Part shown: in pieces, positions 18,474 through 27,461 of the stretch
How positions within the stretch are numbered: the stretch's first letter is position 1
Layout of the letters: every line of letters begins with the position of its first letter
Assembly: GCF_020529025.1 (NCBI RefSeq)
Contig: NZ_JACNMM010000009.1
Location: forward strand, 124,001 to 188,000
Reading direction: 5' to 3'
DNA length: 64,000 bases
Origin: Oceaniglobus trochenteri
GTDB lineage: Bacteria; Pseudomonadota; Alphaproteobacteria; Rhodobacterales; Rhodobacteraceae
The notes under the pieces: generated by a model
What the model was told of the DNA's origin: nothing
Seen by the model: only the letters and a program-made list of their open reading frames with translations
Database searches by the model: none
Translations under genes and position numbers: made by a program

Positions 18474-18547
18474 GCGGGTATGGTGAAATGGTATCATAAG
18501 AGCCTTCCAAGCTTAAGGTGCGGGTTCGATTCCCGCTACCCGCTCCA
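18474..18547 (+). tRNA. tRNA-Gly, anticodon TCC
   Basis: The acceptor arms GCGGGTA (18474-18480) and TACCCGC pair perfectly. A D-arm with GGTA, an anticodon loop CTTCCAA (anticodon TCC), and a T-arm GCGGGTTCGATTCCCGC follow. The discriminator base is T (18544) and CCA (18545-18547) is encoded. The sequence is close to the bacterial glyT type. It stands alone between a minus-strand HAD gene and the dehydrogenase gene at 18710. Confidence 0.97.
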
Positions 18548-18709
18548 GATTCCTCTTCCCATGGCGTGATCATGTCTTCCGTTGGGCGGTTTCGGGCCGC
18601 CTGTCCGAACCGGCGGCGCGGAAAACTTGTGCGCGGGGCGTGATTGCCTGAAGGTTGCCATGTGGGGGCCGTGTTGCACCCGTAGGGCGTGGATGGTGAA
18701 GGGGGTTCG

Positions 18710-19651
18710 ATGGACAGCAGGATCGCAGTCTTGGGGCAGGGGCTGATCGGGCGGGCCTGGGCCATCGGTTTCGCCCGCGCCGGTGCCGACGTCACCCTCT
18801 GGGACGGGGTGGAGGGCGTGGCCGATGCCGCCCCGGCCCTGATCGCCCCGCTGGTCGAGGAGATGGCCACGCGCGGTTTGCTTTTTGATCCGGTCGATGC
18901 CGTGATGGCCCGCCTTCACCCCTGTGAGAATATCGCAGCGTCGCTGGAGGGGGCGGTGCATGTGCAGGAAAACACCCCCGAGAAGCTGGAGATCAAGCGC
19001 GAGGTTCTTGGTGAAATCGACAGGTTGGCGGCGCCGGATGCGGTGATTGCCAGTTCCACCTCGGGCCTGCTGCCCTCGGCGATGTTCGAGGGTTTGGAGG
19101 GGGCGCATCGCTGCCTTGTCGCTCATCCGCTGAACCCGCCCCATCTTCTTCCGGCGGTCGAACTGGTGCCCGGCCCGCAGACCGATGCGGCAACCCTTGC
19201 CGCCTGCCATGCCACGATGCAGGCGGCGGGCCACAGCCTGATCACCCTGAAACGGGAGATCCCGGGTTTCGTGATGAACCGCCTGCAGGGCGCCCTTCTG
19301 GACGAGGCGTTTCGCCTGGTGGAGGCGGGCATCGCCGACCCCGAGGATGTGGACATCGCCCTGCGCGACGGGCTGGCCCTGCGCTGGTCGATCATCGGGC
19401 CGTTCGAAACCATCGACCTGAACGCGCCGGGTGGCGTTTCGGATTATATCGACCGGTACGGGCCGATGTATGTCGACCTTGCCATCGGAACCGAAGGGCG
19501 GCCGGACTGGACTGGCCCGGTGCGCGAACAGGTCACGCAGGACCGGCGCGCCCGCCTGCCGCTTGCCGATATTCCCGCGCGAAGCGCCTGGCGCGATACG
19601 CGGCTGGCCGATCTTGCCCTGCATCGCCGCGACCTGAAACCGAAGGACTGA
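18710..19651 (+). CDS. Lambda-crystallin / L-gulonate 3-dehydrogenase-type 3-hydroxyacid dehydrogenase
   Basis: The 313-residue product has an N-terminal Rossmann motif (VLGQGLIGRAWAIGFA) and the 3-hydroxyacyl-CoA dehydrogenase folds. It closely resembles lambda-crystallin in HVQENTPEKLEIK, SSSTSG-like ASSTSGLLPS, VAHPLNPPHLLPAVELVP and GFVMNRLQGALLDEAFRLVE. Members oxidise beta-hydroxy acids or carnitine with NAD. AAGGGGG lies before ATG 18710; a GTG at 18689 would add only seven poorly conserved residues. The gene ends 4 bases before the BKACE gene, implying that the beta-keto product is the substrate of that enzyme (inference). Confidence 0.88.
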   Translation: MDSRIAVLGQGLIGRAWAIGFARAGADVTLWDGVEGVADAAPALIAPLVEEMATRGLLFDPVDAVMARLHPCENIAASLEGAVHVQENTPEKLEIKREVLGEIDRLAAPDAVIASSTSGLLPSAMFEGLEGAHRCLVAHPLNPPHLLPAVELVPGPQTDAATLAACHATMQAAGHSLITLKREIPGFVMNRLQGALLDEAFRLVEAGIADPEDVDIALRDGLALRWSIIGPFETIDLNAPGGVSDYIDRYGPMYVDLAIGTEGRPDWTGPVREQVTQDRRARLPLADIPARSAWRDTRLADLALHRRDLKPKD

Positions 19652-19655
19652 CCCC

Positions 19656-20588
19656 ATGGCCGCCATCGACGACGCCGTCATCATCACCTGTGCCGTGACC
19701 GGTGCGATCCATACGCCGGGCATGTCGCCGCACCTGCCTGTCACCGCCGACGAGATCGCGCAAGCGGCCATCGACGCGGCCGAGGCGGGGGCGGCCATCC
19801 TGCACCTGCATGCGCGCGATCCAGCAACCGGCAGGCCCGACCAGACGCCCGAGGGCTTTGCCGCCTTCCTGCCGCGGGTGAAACAGGCCACCTCGGCCGC
19901 CATCAACCTGACCACCGGCGGTTCCCCCTACATGAGCGTCGAGGAGCGCGCCCGCCCCGCGGCGCAATTCGCCCCCGAGGTTGCCTCGCTGAACATGGGG
20001 TCGATGAACTTTGGCCTATACGGCATGCTGAGCCGCTATCCCGACCTGCAAGGGTGGGAGCGTGAGCACCTGGAAGGATCGCGCGACCTGGTGTTCCGCA
20101 ATTCGTTCAAGGACATCGAATACGTGCTGAAGATGGCGGGCGAAAACGGCACCCGGTTCGAGTTCGAATGCTACGACATCTCGCATCTCTACAACCTGCA
20201 CCATTTCGTGCAGCGCGGGTTGGTGAAGCCGCCTTTTTTCGTACAGTCGGTCTTTGGCCTGCTGGGCGGCATCGGCAACCACGCCGAAGACGTGGCCCAC
20301 ATGAAGCGCACCGCCGACCGCCTGTTCGGCGCCGATCTGCGCTGGTCGGTCCTTGGCGCCGGGGCGGCGCAGTTCCGCATCGCGGCCCAGGCGGCGGCGC
20401 TGGGGGGCAACATCCGCGTGGGGCTGGAGGATTCGCTGTGGATCGGCAAGGGGCAACTGGCCGAATCCAATGCCCAGCAGGTGAAGAAGGCCCGCGCCCT
20501 GATCGAGGCCCTGGGCAAACGCGTCGCCACCCCCGACGAGGCGCGCGCGATCCTTAACCTGAAGGGTGGCGACCGGGTGAATTTCTGA
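19656..20588 (+). CDS. Beta-keto acid cleavage enzyme (BKACE, DUF849; Kce-like)
   Basis: BKACE enzymes condense a beta-keto acid with acetyl-CoA and release acetoacetate plus a new CoA ester. The 310-residue product starts with IITCAVTGAIHTP and has the zinc-binding HLHARDPATGRPD motif, LTTGG, and FECYDISHLYNL; these are core family features. The usual family length is about 300. It is immediately downstream of a beta-hydroxyacid dehydrogenase. Candidate substrates known for the family include 3-keto-5-aminohexanoate and dehydrocarnitine; neither lysine-fermentation nor carnitine-transport genes are here, so the substrate is open. Confidence 0.9.
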   Translation: MAAIDDAVIITCAVTGAIHTPGMSPHLPVTADEIAQAAIDAAEAGAAILHLHARDPATGRPDQTPEGFAAFLPRVKQATSAAINLTTGGSPYMSVEERARPAAQFAPEVASLNMGSMNFGLYGMLSRYPDLQGWEREHLEGSRDLVFRNSFKDIEYVLKMAGENGTRFEFECYDISHLYNLHHFVQRGLVKPPFFVQSVFGLLGGIGNHAEDVAHMKRTADRLFGADLRWSVLGAGAAQFRIAAQAAALGGNIRVGLEDSLWIGKGQLAESNAQQVKKARALIEALGKRVATPDEARAILNLKGGDRVNF

Positions 20589-20775
20589 CCCAACCGCCCC
20601 ACCTGCCGGCGCCGCGCGCAAGGTTGCGCTGAATCAAAGACCGCATGTTGCCCTCGGGTGCATAGGGGGCGCACAGCCGCGCCGCCCTTTCGGGGGACGA
20701 CGTGCCGCGGCGTGCATAACTTGTTCCGCGCGTCCGAAACGGCTAAGCCGCAGGCGCGCGGCAGAATGGTGGACC

Positions 20776-22563
20776 ATGGCAGAGAAATTCAGCGATCAGG
20801 AACGGGCGAAAAGCAAAAAGGTCGGCGCGCTGCGTGCGCTCTGGCCCTTCATGCGGCCCTATCGCGGGCTGGTCGCGCTGGCGCTGGGGGCGCTGGTGCT
20901 GACGGCCTGCGTGTCGCTGGTTCTGCCGCTTGCGGTGCGCCGGGTCGTCGACGGTTTCGAAACCAGCGCGGCGGCACTTCTGGATGAGTACTTCATGGCG
21001 GCCCTGGCGATTGCCGGGCTTCTGGCCGTGGGCACCGGGCTAAGGTACTATTTCGTGACCCGCCTGGGCGAACGTGTGGTGGCCGATATCCGCAAGGCGG
21101 TGTTCGACCGGGTGATCGGCATGTCGCCCACCTTCTATGAAAAGATCATGACCGGCGAGGTTCTGAGCCGGATCACCACCGACACGACGCTGATCCAGTC
21201 GGTTATCGGTTCGTCGGTCTCCATAGCCCTGCGCAACCTGCTGATCCTGACCGGCGGGCTTGTCCTGCTGTTCATCACCTCGATCAAGCTGACGGCGATG
21301 GTTCTCTTGATCGTGCCGCTGGTGATCGTGCCGATCATCGTGCTGGGCCGCCGGTTGCGGGTGCTGAGCCGCGAGAACCAGGACTGGATCGCGCAATCCT
21401 CGGGTTCGGCCAGCGAAACCCTGACGGCTGTGCAGACGGTGCAGGCCTTCACCCACGAAAGCATGAGCCGCCGCGCCTTTTCGGATGTGACCGAGAAAAG
21501 CTTCGATGCCGCGCGCCGGCGCATCTTCACCCGGGCGATCATGACCGTGATCGTCATCGCGCTGGTGTTTTTCGGCATTGTCGGAGTGCTGTGGATGGGT
21601 GCGCGCGATGTGCGCGCCGATCTGATGAGCGTGGGTGAGTTGGTCCAGTTCGTGATCTACGCGGTGATGGTGGCAGGGGGCGTGGCCGCCCTGTCGGAAA
21701 TCTGGGGCGAATTGCAGCGCGCCGCCGGGGCAACCGAACGCCTTGTCGAACTGCTGAGCGTGACGGATACCGTGAACGACCCCGCCGCGCCCAAGGCGCT
21801 GCCCCTGCCGGTGAAGGGCGCGATCACCTTCGACGACGTTTCCTTCCACTATCCCGCCCGCCCCGGCACCGCCGCGCTGGACGGGGTGAACCTGAAGGTC
21901 GAACCGGGCGAAACCGTCGCCCTGGTGGGCCCCTCGGGCGCGGGCAAGACCACGATCATCCAGTTGATCCTGCGGTTCTACGATCCCGACAGCGGCACGA
22001 TCCGGCTGGACGGGATGGACCTGCGCGATCTGGCCCGCGATGCATTCCGTGCCCATGTGGCCCTGGTGCCGCAAGACCCGGTGATCTTCGCCGCCTCGGC
22101 GCGTGAGAACATCCGCTTCGGCCGTCCCGGCGCAAGCGACGCCGATGTCGAACAGGCCGCCCGCGCCGCCGCCGCCCACGATTTCCTGACCGCCCTTCCC
22201 GATGGTTATGACACCTATGTGGGCGAGCGCGGCGTGATGCTGTCGGGCGGGCAGAAACAGCGTATCGCCATCGCCCGGGCCATCCTGCGCGACGCGCCGG
22301 TGCTGCTGCTGGACGAGGCGACAAGCGCGCTGGACGCCGAAAGCGAACGCGCGGTGCAAAGCGCCGTCGAAACCCTGGCCCGTGGCCGCACCACGCTGAT
22401 CGTGGCCCACCGCCTGGCGACCGTGAAGAAGGCCGACCGCATCGTCGTGTTTGAATCGGGCCGGATCGTGGCCACCGGCACCCATGATGCCCTGGTGGCC
22501 GAAGACGGGCTTTATGCCCGCCTGGCGCGGTTGCAGTTCACCGACGGCATCGCGGCCGAATGA
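20776..22563 (+). CDS. ABC exporter with fused membrane and ATPase domains (MsbA-related)
   Basis: The 595-residue half-transporter has six membrane helices (about residues 35-320) and a nucleotide-binding domain with Walker A GPSGAGKTT, signature LSGGQKQR, Walker B VLLLDEATSALD and switch VAHRLAT. It should act as a homodimer in the inner membrane. The membrane domain resembles the MsbA-related exporters common in alphaproteobacteria; the substrate cannot be inferred from its neighbours. It is a single gene with 187 bases of leader in which I see no clear regulatory motif. Confidence 0.92.
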   Translation: MAEKFSDQERAKSKKVGALRALWPFMRPYRGLVALALGALVLTACVSLVLPLAVRRVVDGFETSAAALLDEYFMAALAIAGLLAVGTGLRYYFVTRLGERVVADIRKAVFDRVIGMSPTFYEKIMTGEVLSRITTDTTLIQSVIGSSVSIALRNLLILTGGLVLLFITSIKLTAMVLLIVPLVIVPIIVLGRRLRVLSRENQDWIAQSSGSASETLTAVQTVQAFTHESMSRRAFSDVTEKSFDAARRRIFTRAIMTVIVIALVFFGIVGVLWMGARDVRADLMSVGELVQFVIYAVMVAGGVAALSEIWGELQRAAGATERLVELLSVTDTVNDPAAPKALPLPVKGAITFDDVSFHYPARPGTAALDGVNLKVEPGETVALVGPSGAGKTTIIQLILRFYDPDSGTIRLDGMDLRDLARDAFRAHVALVPQDPVIFAASARENIRFGRPGASDADVEQAARAAAAHDFLTALPDGYDTYVGERGVMLSGGQKQRIAIARAILRDAPVLLLDEATSALDAESERAVQSAVETLARGRTTLIVAHRLATVKKADRIVVFESGRIVATGTHDALVAEDGLYARLARLQFTDGIAAE

Positions 22564-22694
22564 CCAAACGGCACCTGCCGGTCTGACGTCGCGTCGCTTT
22601 GCCCGCCACGCTTGCGATGTGGCCGCTTTCCGCTCATTCTGAAGTTGTGAGAACGAGTGCGCGACAAGCGCCCCCCGGGAGGAGGAACTTTATC

Positions 22695-24578
22695 ATGGGC
22701 CAATATGCGGGTTACGCTGATCGTGACGCGATCGAGAACGAAATGCCCTGGGCCGAACGGGATGTGCCCAGGACGATGCACCGTTTCATGGCCGATGTGG
22801 CGGGGCGCCACGGGCCGCGCAACGCGATCACCTTCCAGCTTCTCTCGGGGCCGAAGGACAAGGCCGAAACCCTGACCTGGGATGCCTTCCACCGCCAGTC
22901 GACCCAGGCGGCGAACCTGTTTCGCGATCTCGGGGTGGGGCCGGATGACGTTGTGGCCTATCTGCTTCCCAACTGCCTGGAAACCGCCGTCACCCTGATC
23001 GGGGGCTGCATTGCCGGCATCGCCAACCCCATCAACCCGCTGCTGGACGCCGAACAGATCGCCGCGATCCTGCGCGAAACCGGTGCGAAGGTCCTGGTCA
23101 CGCTCAAGGCCTTCCCGAAAACCGATGTGCCGCAAAAGGCGGCCGAGGCGGTGAAGCTGGCCCCAGGGGTCACGACCGTGCTCGAGGTTGATCTCAACCG
23201 CTATCTCAGCCCACCCAAATCCTGGCTCGTGCCTTTCCTGCGGCCCAAGAACCCGGTGTCGCACAATGCCAAGGTGCTGGATTTCAGGGCCGAACTGGCC
23301 CGCCGCCCCGCCGACCGGCTTACCTTCGACGACCCCGAGGTCGACCGCGTCGCCGCCTATTTCCACACCGGCGGCACCACCGGGATGCCCAAGGTGGCCC
23401 AGCACAAGATTTCGGGCATGGTCTATAACGGCTGGCTGGGGCATCGGCTGCTGTTCACCGAACAGGACAACGTGATCTGCCCGCTGCCGCTGTTCCATGT
23501 CTTTGCCTGCCACGTCATCGTCATGGCCATGATCTCGTCCGGGGCGCATGTGGTGTTTCCGACGCCCGCAGGCTATCGCGGCGATGGTGTCTTCGACAAC
23601 TTCTGGAAGCTGATCGAACGCTGGAAGATCACCTTCGTGATCACCGTCCCCACCGCCATTTCCGCCCTGATGCAACGCCCGGTCGATGCCGATGTGTCCT
23701 CGATCAAGCAGGCCTTCTCGGGCTCGTCGCCGCTTCCGATCGAATTGTTCAAGCGGTTCGAAAAGGCCACGGGCGTGAAGATCTGCGAAGGCTACGGCCT
23801 GACCGAGGCGACCTGCCTCGTGTCGATCAACCCTGTCGATGGCGAAAAGAAGGTCGGTTCGGTGGGCATTCCCTTCCCCTATACCGAGGTGAAGATCCTG
23901 AAGAAGACGCCCGATGGCGTGCAGGAATGCGAAACCGACACCGTGGGCGAAATCTGCGTGGCCAACCCCGGTGTCTTCGCCGGGTCCACCTATACCGAGG
24001 CCGACAAGAACCATGATCTGTTCCACCACGACATTTACCTGCGCACCGGCGATCTGGGCCGGATGGACGCCGACGGCTATCTCTGGATCACCGGCCGGGC
24101 CAAGGATCTGATCATCCGGGGCGGGCACAACATAGACCCGGCCGAAATCGAAGAGGCGCTGGCCGGGCACGAGGCTGTGGCCATGTGCGGCGCCATCGGC
24201 CAGCCCGACGCCCACTCGGGCGAGCTGCCCTGCGCCTATGTCGAACTGGTTTCGGGCAGCGACTGCACGGTGGAAACCCTGATGGAGCATGCCCGCAAGA
24301 CGGTGCATGAACGCGCGGCTCAGCCCAAGTACATCGAAATTCTCGACGAACTGCCGAAAACGGCGGTGGGCAAGGTGTTCAAGCCCGACCTGCGCCGCAT
24401 GGCCATCACCCGCGTCTATGACGGTGCGCTGAAAGAGGCGGGGCTTGATGTCCGGGTGAAAGAGGTGATCGAGGACAAGAAGCGCGGCCTCGTCGCCCGG
24501 CTGTCCCCGAAAGCCGACGAAGCGAAGGTCACCGAGGTGCTGGGCGCCTTCACCCGGCCCTGGGAATGGGCCGACTGA
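22695..24578 (+). CDS. Acyl-CoA synthetase (AMP-forming)
   Basis: This enzyme activates a carboxylic acid to its CoA ester through an acyl-adenylate. The 627-residue product shows the AMP-binding P-loop YFHTGGTTGMPK, GYGLTEATC, YLRTGDLG, ITGRAKDLIIRGGHNIDP and the C-terminal lysine motif PKTAVGKVFKP. ATG 22695 has an excellent GGAGGA site 9 bases upstream; an earlier frame start at 22599 has none. It is about 70 residues longer than typical long-chain synthetases, with extra sequence around residues 160-200. Chain-length specificity cannot be read from the sequence. Confidence 0.9.
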   Translation: MGQYAGYADRDAIENEMPWAERDVPRTMHRFMADVAGRHGPRNAITFQLLSGPKDKAETLTWDAFHRQSTQAANLFRDLGVGPDDVVAYLLPNCLETAVTLIGGCIAGIANPINPLLDAEQIAAILRETGAKVLVTLKAFPKTDVPQKAAEAVKLAPGVTTVLEVDLNRYLSPPKSWLVPFLRPKNPVSHNAKVLDFRAELARRPADRLTFDDPEVDRVAAYFHTGGTTGMPKVAQHKISGMVYNGWLGHRLLFTEQDNVICPLPLFHVFACHVIVMAMISSGAHVVFPTPAGYRGDGVFDNFWKLIERWKITFVITVPTAISALMQRPVDADVSSIKQAFSGSSPLPIELFKRFEKATGVKICEGYGLTEATCLVSINPVDGEKKVGSVGIPFPYTEVKILKKTPDGVQECETDTVGEICVANPGVFAGSTYTEADKNHDLFHHDIYLRTGDLGRMDADGYLWITGRAKDLIIRGGHNIDPAEIEEALAGHEAVAMCGAIGQPDAHSGELPCAYVELVSGSDCTVETLMEHARKTVHERAAQPKYIEILDELPKTAVGKVFKPDLRRMAITRVYDGALKEAGLDVRVKEVIEDKKRGLVARLSPKADEAKVTEVLGAFTRPWEWAD

Positions 24579-24614
24579 TCGTGCCTTGGGCGCCACGCGT
24601 GGGGGCGGAAAACT

Positions 24615-24669
24615 GAGTATCTGAGCGAGGAAGACCTACGGCCAGTTTCTTTCTTGCAGAAAATACTCA
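24615..24669. repeat. Head-to-head pair of class A intergenic repeats
   Basis: A degenerate plus-oriented copy (GAGTATCTGAGCGAGGAAG, from 24615) faces a good minus-oriented copy (24646-24669, TTTCTTTCTTGC...AAATACTC). The outer GAGTAT and ATACTC ends can pair. The pair lies between the converging acyl-CoA synthetase and hydroquinone-reductase genes. Confidence 0.7.
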
Positions 24670-24732
24670 ATTCCGCCGTCACGGGGCGCGGGCCCTTTCC
24701 GGGGCTTGTCCGTCCCCGCCGCGCCGGACGCC

Positions 24733-25707
24733 TCAGCCCCGTCCGTGCGGCGCCCACCAGTCGATCACCGGATTGATCGGGATGATCCGGTTCGGATTGA
24801 TGGTGTCGTGGCTGTAGTGGTAGTGGCGCACGATATGGTCGAAATTCACCGTGTCGGGGATTCCGGGCCACTGGTACAATTCGCGCGTGTAGGCCCAGAG
24901 GTTCGGGTAATCCACGATCCGCCGGCGGTTGCACTTGAAGTGCAGGTGATAGACCGGATCGAACCGCACCAGTGTCGAGAACAGCCGCCAATCGGCCTCG
25001 GTGATCCGGTCGCCCATGAGGTAGCGGTTCTCGCCCAGCCGCGCCTCAAGCCAGTCGAGACTGTCAAACAGCGGCACCACGCCCGCGTCATAAGCCTTTT
25101 GCGACGTGGCGAAGCCCGCCTTGTAGACGCCGTTGTTCACCGTGTCGTAGATGCGGTCGTTCACCGGTTCGATGGCGGCGCGCAGGTCTTCGGGCCAGTA
25201 ATCGTCGGTGTTGCCGGTCAACTGGTCGAAGGCCGAGTTGAACATGCGGATGATTTCGCTGCTTTCGTTGCTGACCACGGTTTCGCGCTGCTTGTCCCAC
25301 AGGATCGGCACCGTGACGCGGCCCGTCATGTCGGGCTTGGCCTTCAGATAGATGTCGCGGGCGAAGGGCAGACCATAAAGCCGGTCACCGGTCGTTCCGG
25401 GGTAATCCGTCGCAAAGGTCCAGCCTTCGGACAGCATCTCGGGGTGCACGACCGACACGTCGATCAGGTCGTCCAGCTCTTTCAGGGCGCGGAAGAACAG
25501 CGTGCGGTTGGCCCAGGGGCAGGCCAGCGAGACATAGAGGTGATAGCGCCCCGCCTCGGCCTTGAAACCGCCCTCGCCGCTGGGGCCGGGGCTGCCATCG
25601 GCGGTGATCCAGTTGCGGAACGAGGCATTGTCGCGCTTGAAGGCGCCGCCGTTGGATTCGGTGTCATACCATGTATCGTGCCATTCGCCGTCGACCAGTT
25701 GTCCCAT
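24733..25707 (-). CDS. yqjG: Glutathionyl-hydroquinone reductase (xi-class GST)
   Basis: These enzymes remove glutathione from glutathionyl-hydroquinones, cycling through a cysteine. The 324-residue product has the catalytic-cysteine motif LACPWANRT, SNESSEIIRMFNSAFD in the thioredoxin half, and the helical C-terminal half with LMGDRITEADWRLF and FDPVYHLHFKCN. Length and motifs fit the YqjG/PcpF/ECM4 family well. It has GGAGC-like sequence upstream of ATG 25707 and is monocistronic. Confidence 0.93.
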   Translation of the reverse strand: MGQLVDGEWHDTWYDTESNGGAFKRDNASFRNWITADGSPGPSGEGGFKAEAGRYHLYVSLACPWANRTLFFRALKELDDLIDVSVVHPEMLSEGWTFATDYPGTTGDRLYGLPFARDIYLKAKPDMTGRVTVPILWDKQRETVVSNESSEIIRMFNSAFDQLTGNTDDYWPEDLRAAIEPVNDRIYDTVNNGVYKAGFATSQKAYDAGVVPLFDSLDWLEARLGENRYLMGDRITEADWRLFSTLVRFDPVYHLHFKCNRRRIVDYPNLWAYTRELYQWPGIPDTVNFDHIVRHYHYSHDTINPNRIIPINPVIDWWAPHGRG

Positions 25708-26015
25708 CGTTCCGCTCCTGCTTTTTCCTGTCGTTCATACCTAGCGCGGGGCGTCTCCTGTGCATACCGGCACCAAGGCACGGCCACCTCGGCAAAGGCG
25801 CACAGGTCGCGCCGGGCGCGGCAGGTGCCGCATCGCGCATTGCGGCCCGGGGCCGCCCGGCCTATACCCGGGCCTGACGACGCCCCAGCGGGGGCCGGAC
25901 AGGTGGCCGTCTTGCGAACCGACCCAAACAGGGGGTGCGCGGATGGCATCGTCAGGCGGGGCAGGTGCCCCGACGCACCATCCGGCGCGCCCGCACAGCT
26001 GCGAAAGGATGCGCC
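25708..26015. other. 308-base intergenic region with structured leader of the cobalamin cluster
   Basis: The region separates the divergent yqjG and cbiX operons. It contains four CAGGT(G/C)-type words (around 25810, 25831, 25898 and 25962) and a long hairpin at 25934-25992. I looked for the cobalamin riboswitch core and its B12 box and did not find them. Confidence 0.5.
25934..25992 (+). promoter_or_regulatory. Long imperfect hairpin just upstream of the cobalamin operon
   Basis: Bases 25934-25953 pair with 25971-25992 through an imperfect stem of about 17 pairs (GGATGG against CCATCC at the core). The apical part contains a second small stem, GGGGC/GCCCC. It ends 23 bases before the first start codon of the operon, so it could act as an attenuator or translational control element. 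No known riboswitch class was recognised. Confidence 0.4.
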
Positions 26016-26222
26016 ATGCGACTGACCCTTCTTCTGATCCTCGCCCCGGGGGCCGCCCTGGCCCATGTGGGGCATATCGGTGAATATGCCGGGCACGATC
26101 ACTGGGTTGCCGGGGCGGCCATTGCCATCGCCATCGGGCTGGGCCTCTGGGCCGGGCTGAAGGGCAAGCGCGACGATGACGATGCGCAGGACGACAGCGA
26201 AGAAGCCGAGGCCGAGGCATGA
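26016..26222 (+). CDS. Small His-rich membrane protein preceding cbiX (DUF6732-like)
   Basis: The 68-residue product has a signal-like N-terminus (MRLTLLLILAPGAALA), a histidine cluster HVGHIGEYAGHDHW, one membrane helix (about residues 30-50) and an acidic tail. It overlaps cbiX by 4 bases (ATGA). I recall such proteins as DUF6732 members next to cbiX in Rhodobacteraceae, but the family name is not verified. The histidines and the partner gene suggest a role in cobalt or other divalent-metal handling (inference). Confidence 0.7.
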   Translation: MRLTLLLILAPGAALAHVGHIGEYAGHDHWVAGAAIAIAIGLGLWAGLKGKRDDDDAQDDSEEAEAEA

Positions 26223-27460
26223 AGACCGGCGTCATGATCTGCGGCCACGGGTCGCGCAGCCAGGCGGCGGTGGACGAATTCGCCGTGCTGGCCGAAAAGC
26301 TGCCCGCCTATCTGCCCGAGGACTGGCTGGTCGATTACGGCTACCTCGAATTCGCCAACCCGGTGATCCGCGACGGGCTGGACCGCCTGCGCGAGGCGGG
26401 GTGCGACCGCATCCTTGCCGTGCCGGGCATGCTTTTTGCCGCGATGCACGCCAAGAACGACATTCCGACCGTGCTGAATACCTATGGCGCCAGGCACGGG
26501 ATCACCGTGCAATATGGCCGCGAACTGGGGGTCGATCCGAAGATGATCGCCGCCGCCGGGGCGCGTATAGATGAGGCCGTGCAGCGCGCGAATGCCGAAC
26601 TGGGAGAGGTGCCGCTGCATGAAACCTGCCTCGTGGTCATCGGGCGCGGCGCGTCAGACCCCGACGCCAATGGCAACGTGGCCAAGATCGCGCGCCTGCT
26701 GCACGAGGGGATGGGGTTCGGCTGGGTCGAGGTGGGCTATTCCGGCGTCACCTTCCCGCTGGTCGAACCCTGCCTGACCCATGCGGCAAAGCTGGGTTAC
26801 AAGCGAATCGTCGTCTTTCCCTATTTCCTGTTCACCGGCATCCTGATCGACCGGATCTACGGATTTACCGATGAAGTCGCCGCGCGCCATCCCGATCTTC
26901 AGTTCGTGAAGGCGGGCTATCTGAACGATCACCCCAAGGTGCTGGAAACCTTCGCCGAGCGCATCATCGAACAGACCGGAAAGACACCGCCGCCCAATTG
27001 CGCCGCCTGTCCCTACCGCGCACAGGTTCTTGCCCCGGAAGGTGGTGCGCCGATCTCGATCCCGATCGCGGCCCGCCAGGATCACCCGGCCTTCGGCGAC
27101 ATTCCCCCGCCCACCTGTGCCATGTGCAAATATCGCGCCCAGGTGCTGGGCTTCGAGGCCGAGGTGGGGGCCGTGCAGGAATCCCACCACCACCACGTCG
27201 AAGGGCAGGGCGCCAGCGCGCCGGGCTCCAACGTCGAGGATTGCAGCCTCTGCGATACCTTCTGCACCGGTCTCTGCCGCCTGCTGATGGCGGAAGATCA
27301 CCACCACCATCATCATCACCATCACCATGGTGACGACCACCACCACGACCACAGCCACCACCATCATCATCACGACCACGATCACCACCACCACCACGCG
27401 CCGTACCCCCACGCCGATCACCCCCACGGCCCCGAATCCGCCCGCAAGACCCGCCGCTGA
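26219..27460 (+). CDS. cbiX: Sirohydrochlorin cobaltochelatase CbiX with Cys motifs and polyhistidine tail
   Basis: CbiX inserts cobalt into sirohydrochlorin. The 413-residue long form has two chelatase halves: MICGHGSRSQAAVDEF near the start, and LVVIGRGASDPDANGN in the second half. A cysteine region follows, with CAACPYRAQVL (near residue 262), CAMCKYRAQVLG, and CSLCDTFCTGLC. The C-terminus is a dense histidine run (about residues 361-400). The long CbiX proteins bind an Fe-S cluster through MxCxxC-type motifs, and the His tail is thought to store metal. It starts the corrin gene run. Confidence 0.93.
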   Translation: MKTGVMICGHGSRSQAAVDEFAVLAEKLPAYLPEDWLVDYGYLEFANPVIRDGLDRLREAGCDRILAVPGMLFAAMHAKNDIPTVLNTYGARHGITVQYGRELGVDPKMIAAAGARIDEAVQRANAELGEVPLHETCLVVIGRGASDPDANGNVAKIARLLHEGMGFGWVEVGYSGVTFPLVEPCLTHAAKLGYKRIVVFPYFLFTGILIDRIYGFTDEVAARHPDLQFVKAGYLNDHPKVLETFAERIIEQTGKTPPPNCAACPYRAQVLAPEGGAPISIPIAARQDHPAFGDIPPPTCAMCKYRAQVLGFEAEVGAVQESHHHHVEGQGASAPGSNVEDCSLCDTFCTGLCRLLMAEDHHHHHHHHHHGDDHHHDHSHHHHHHDHDHHHHHAPYPHADHPHGPESARKTRR

Positions 27461-27461
27461 C

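Noticed and set aside
25708-26015. Cobalamin riboswitch before the cobalamin operon
   Set aside because: I searched by eye for the conserved core and the B12 box on both strands and found none; only a hairpin is supported.
27301-27420. CAC/CAT-rich stretch as a simple-sequence repeat or CRISPR-like array
   Set aside because: It encodes the in-frame polyhistidine tail of CbiX; spacing is irregular and there are no spacers.
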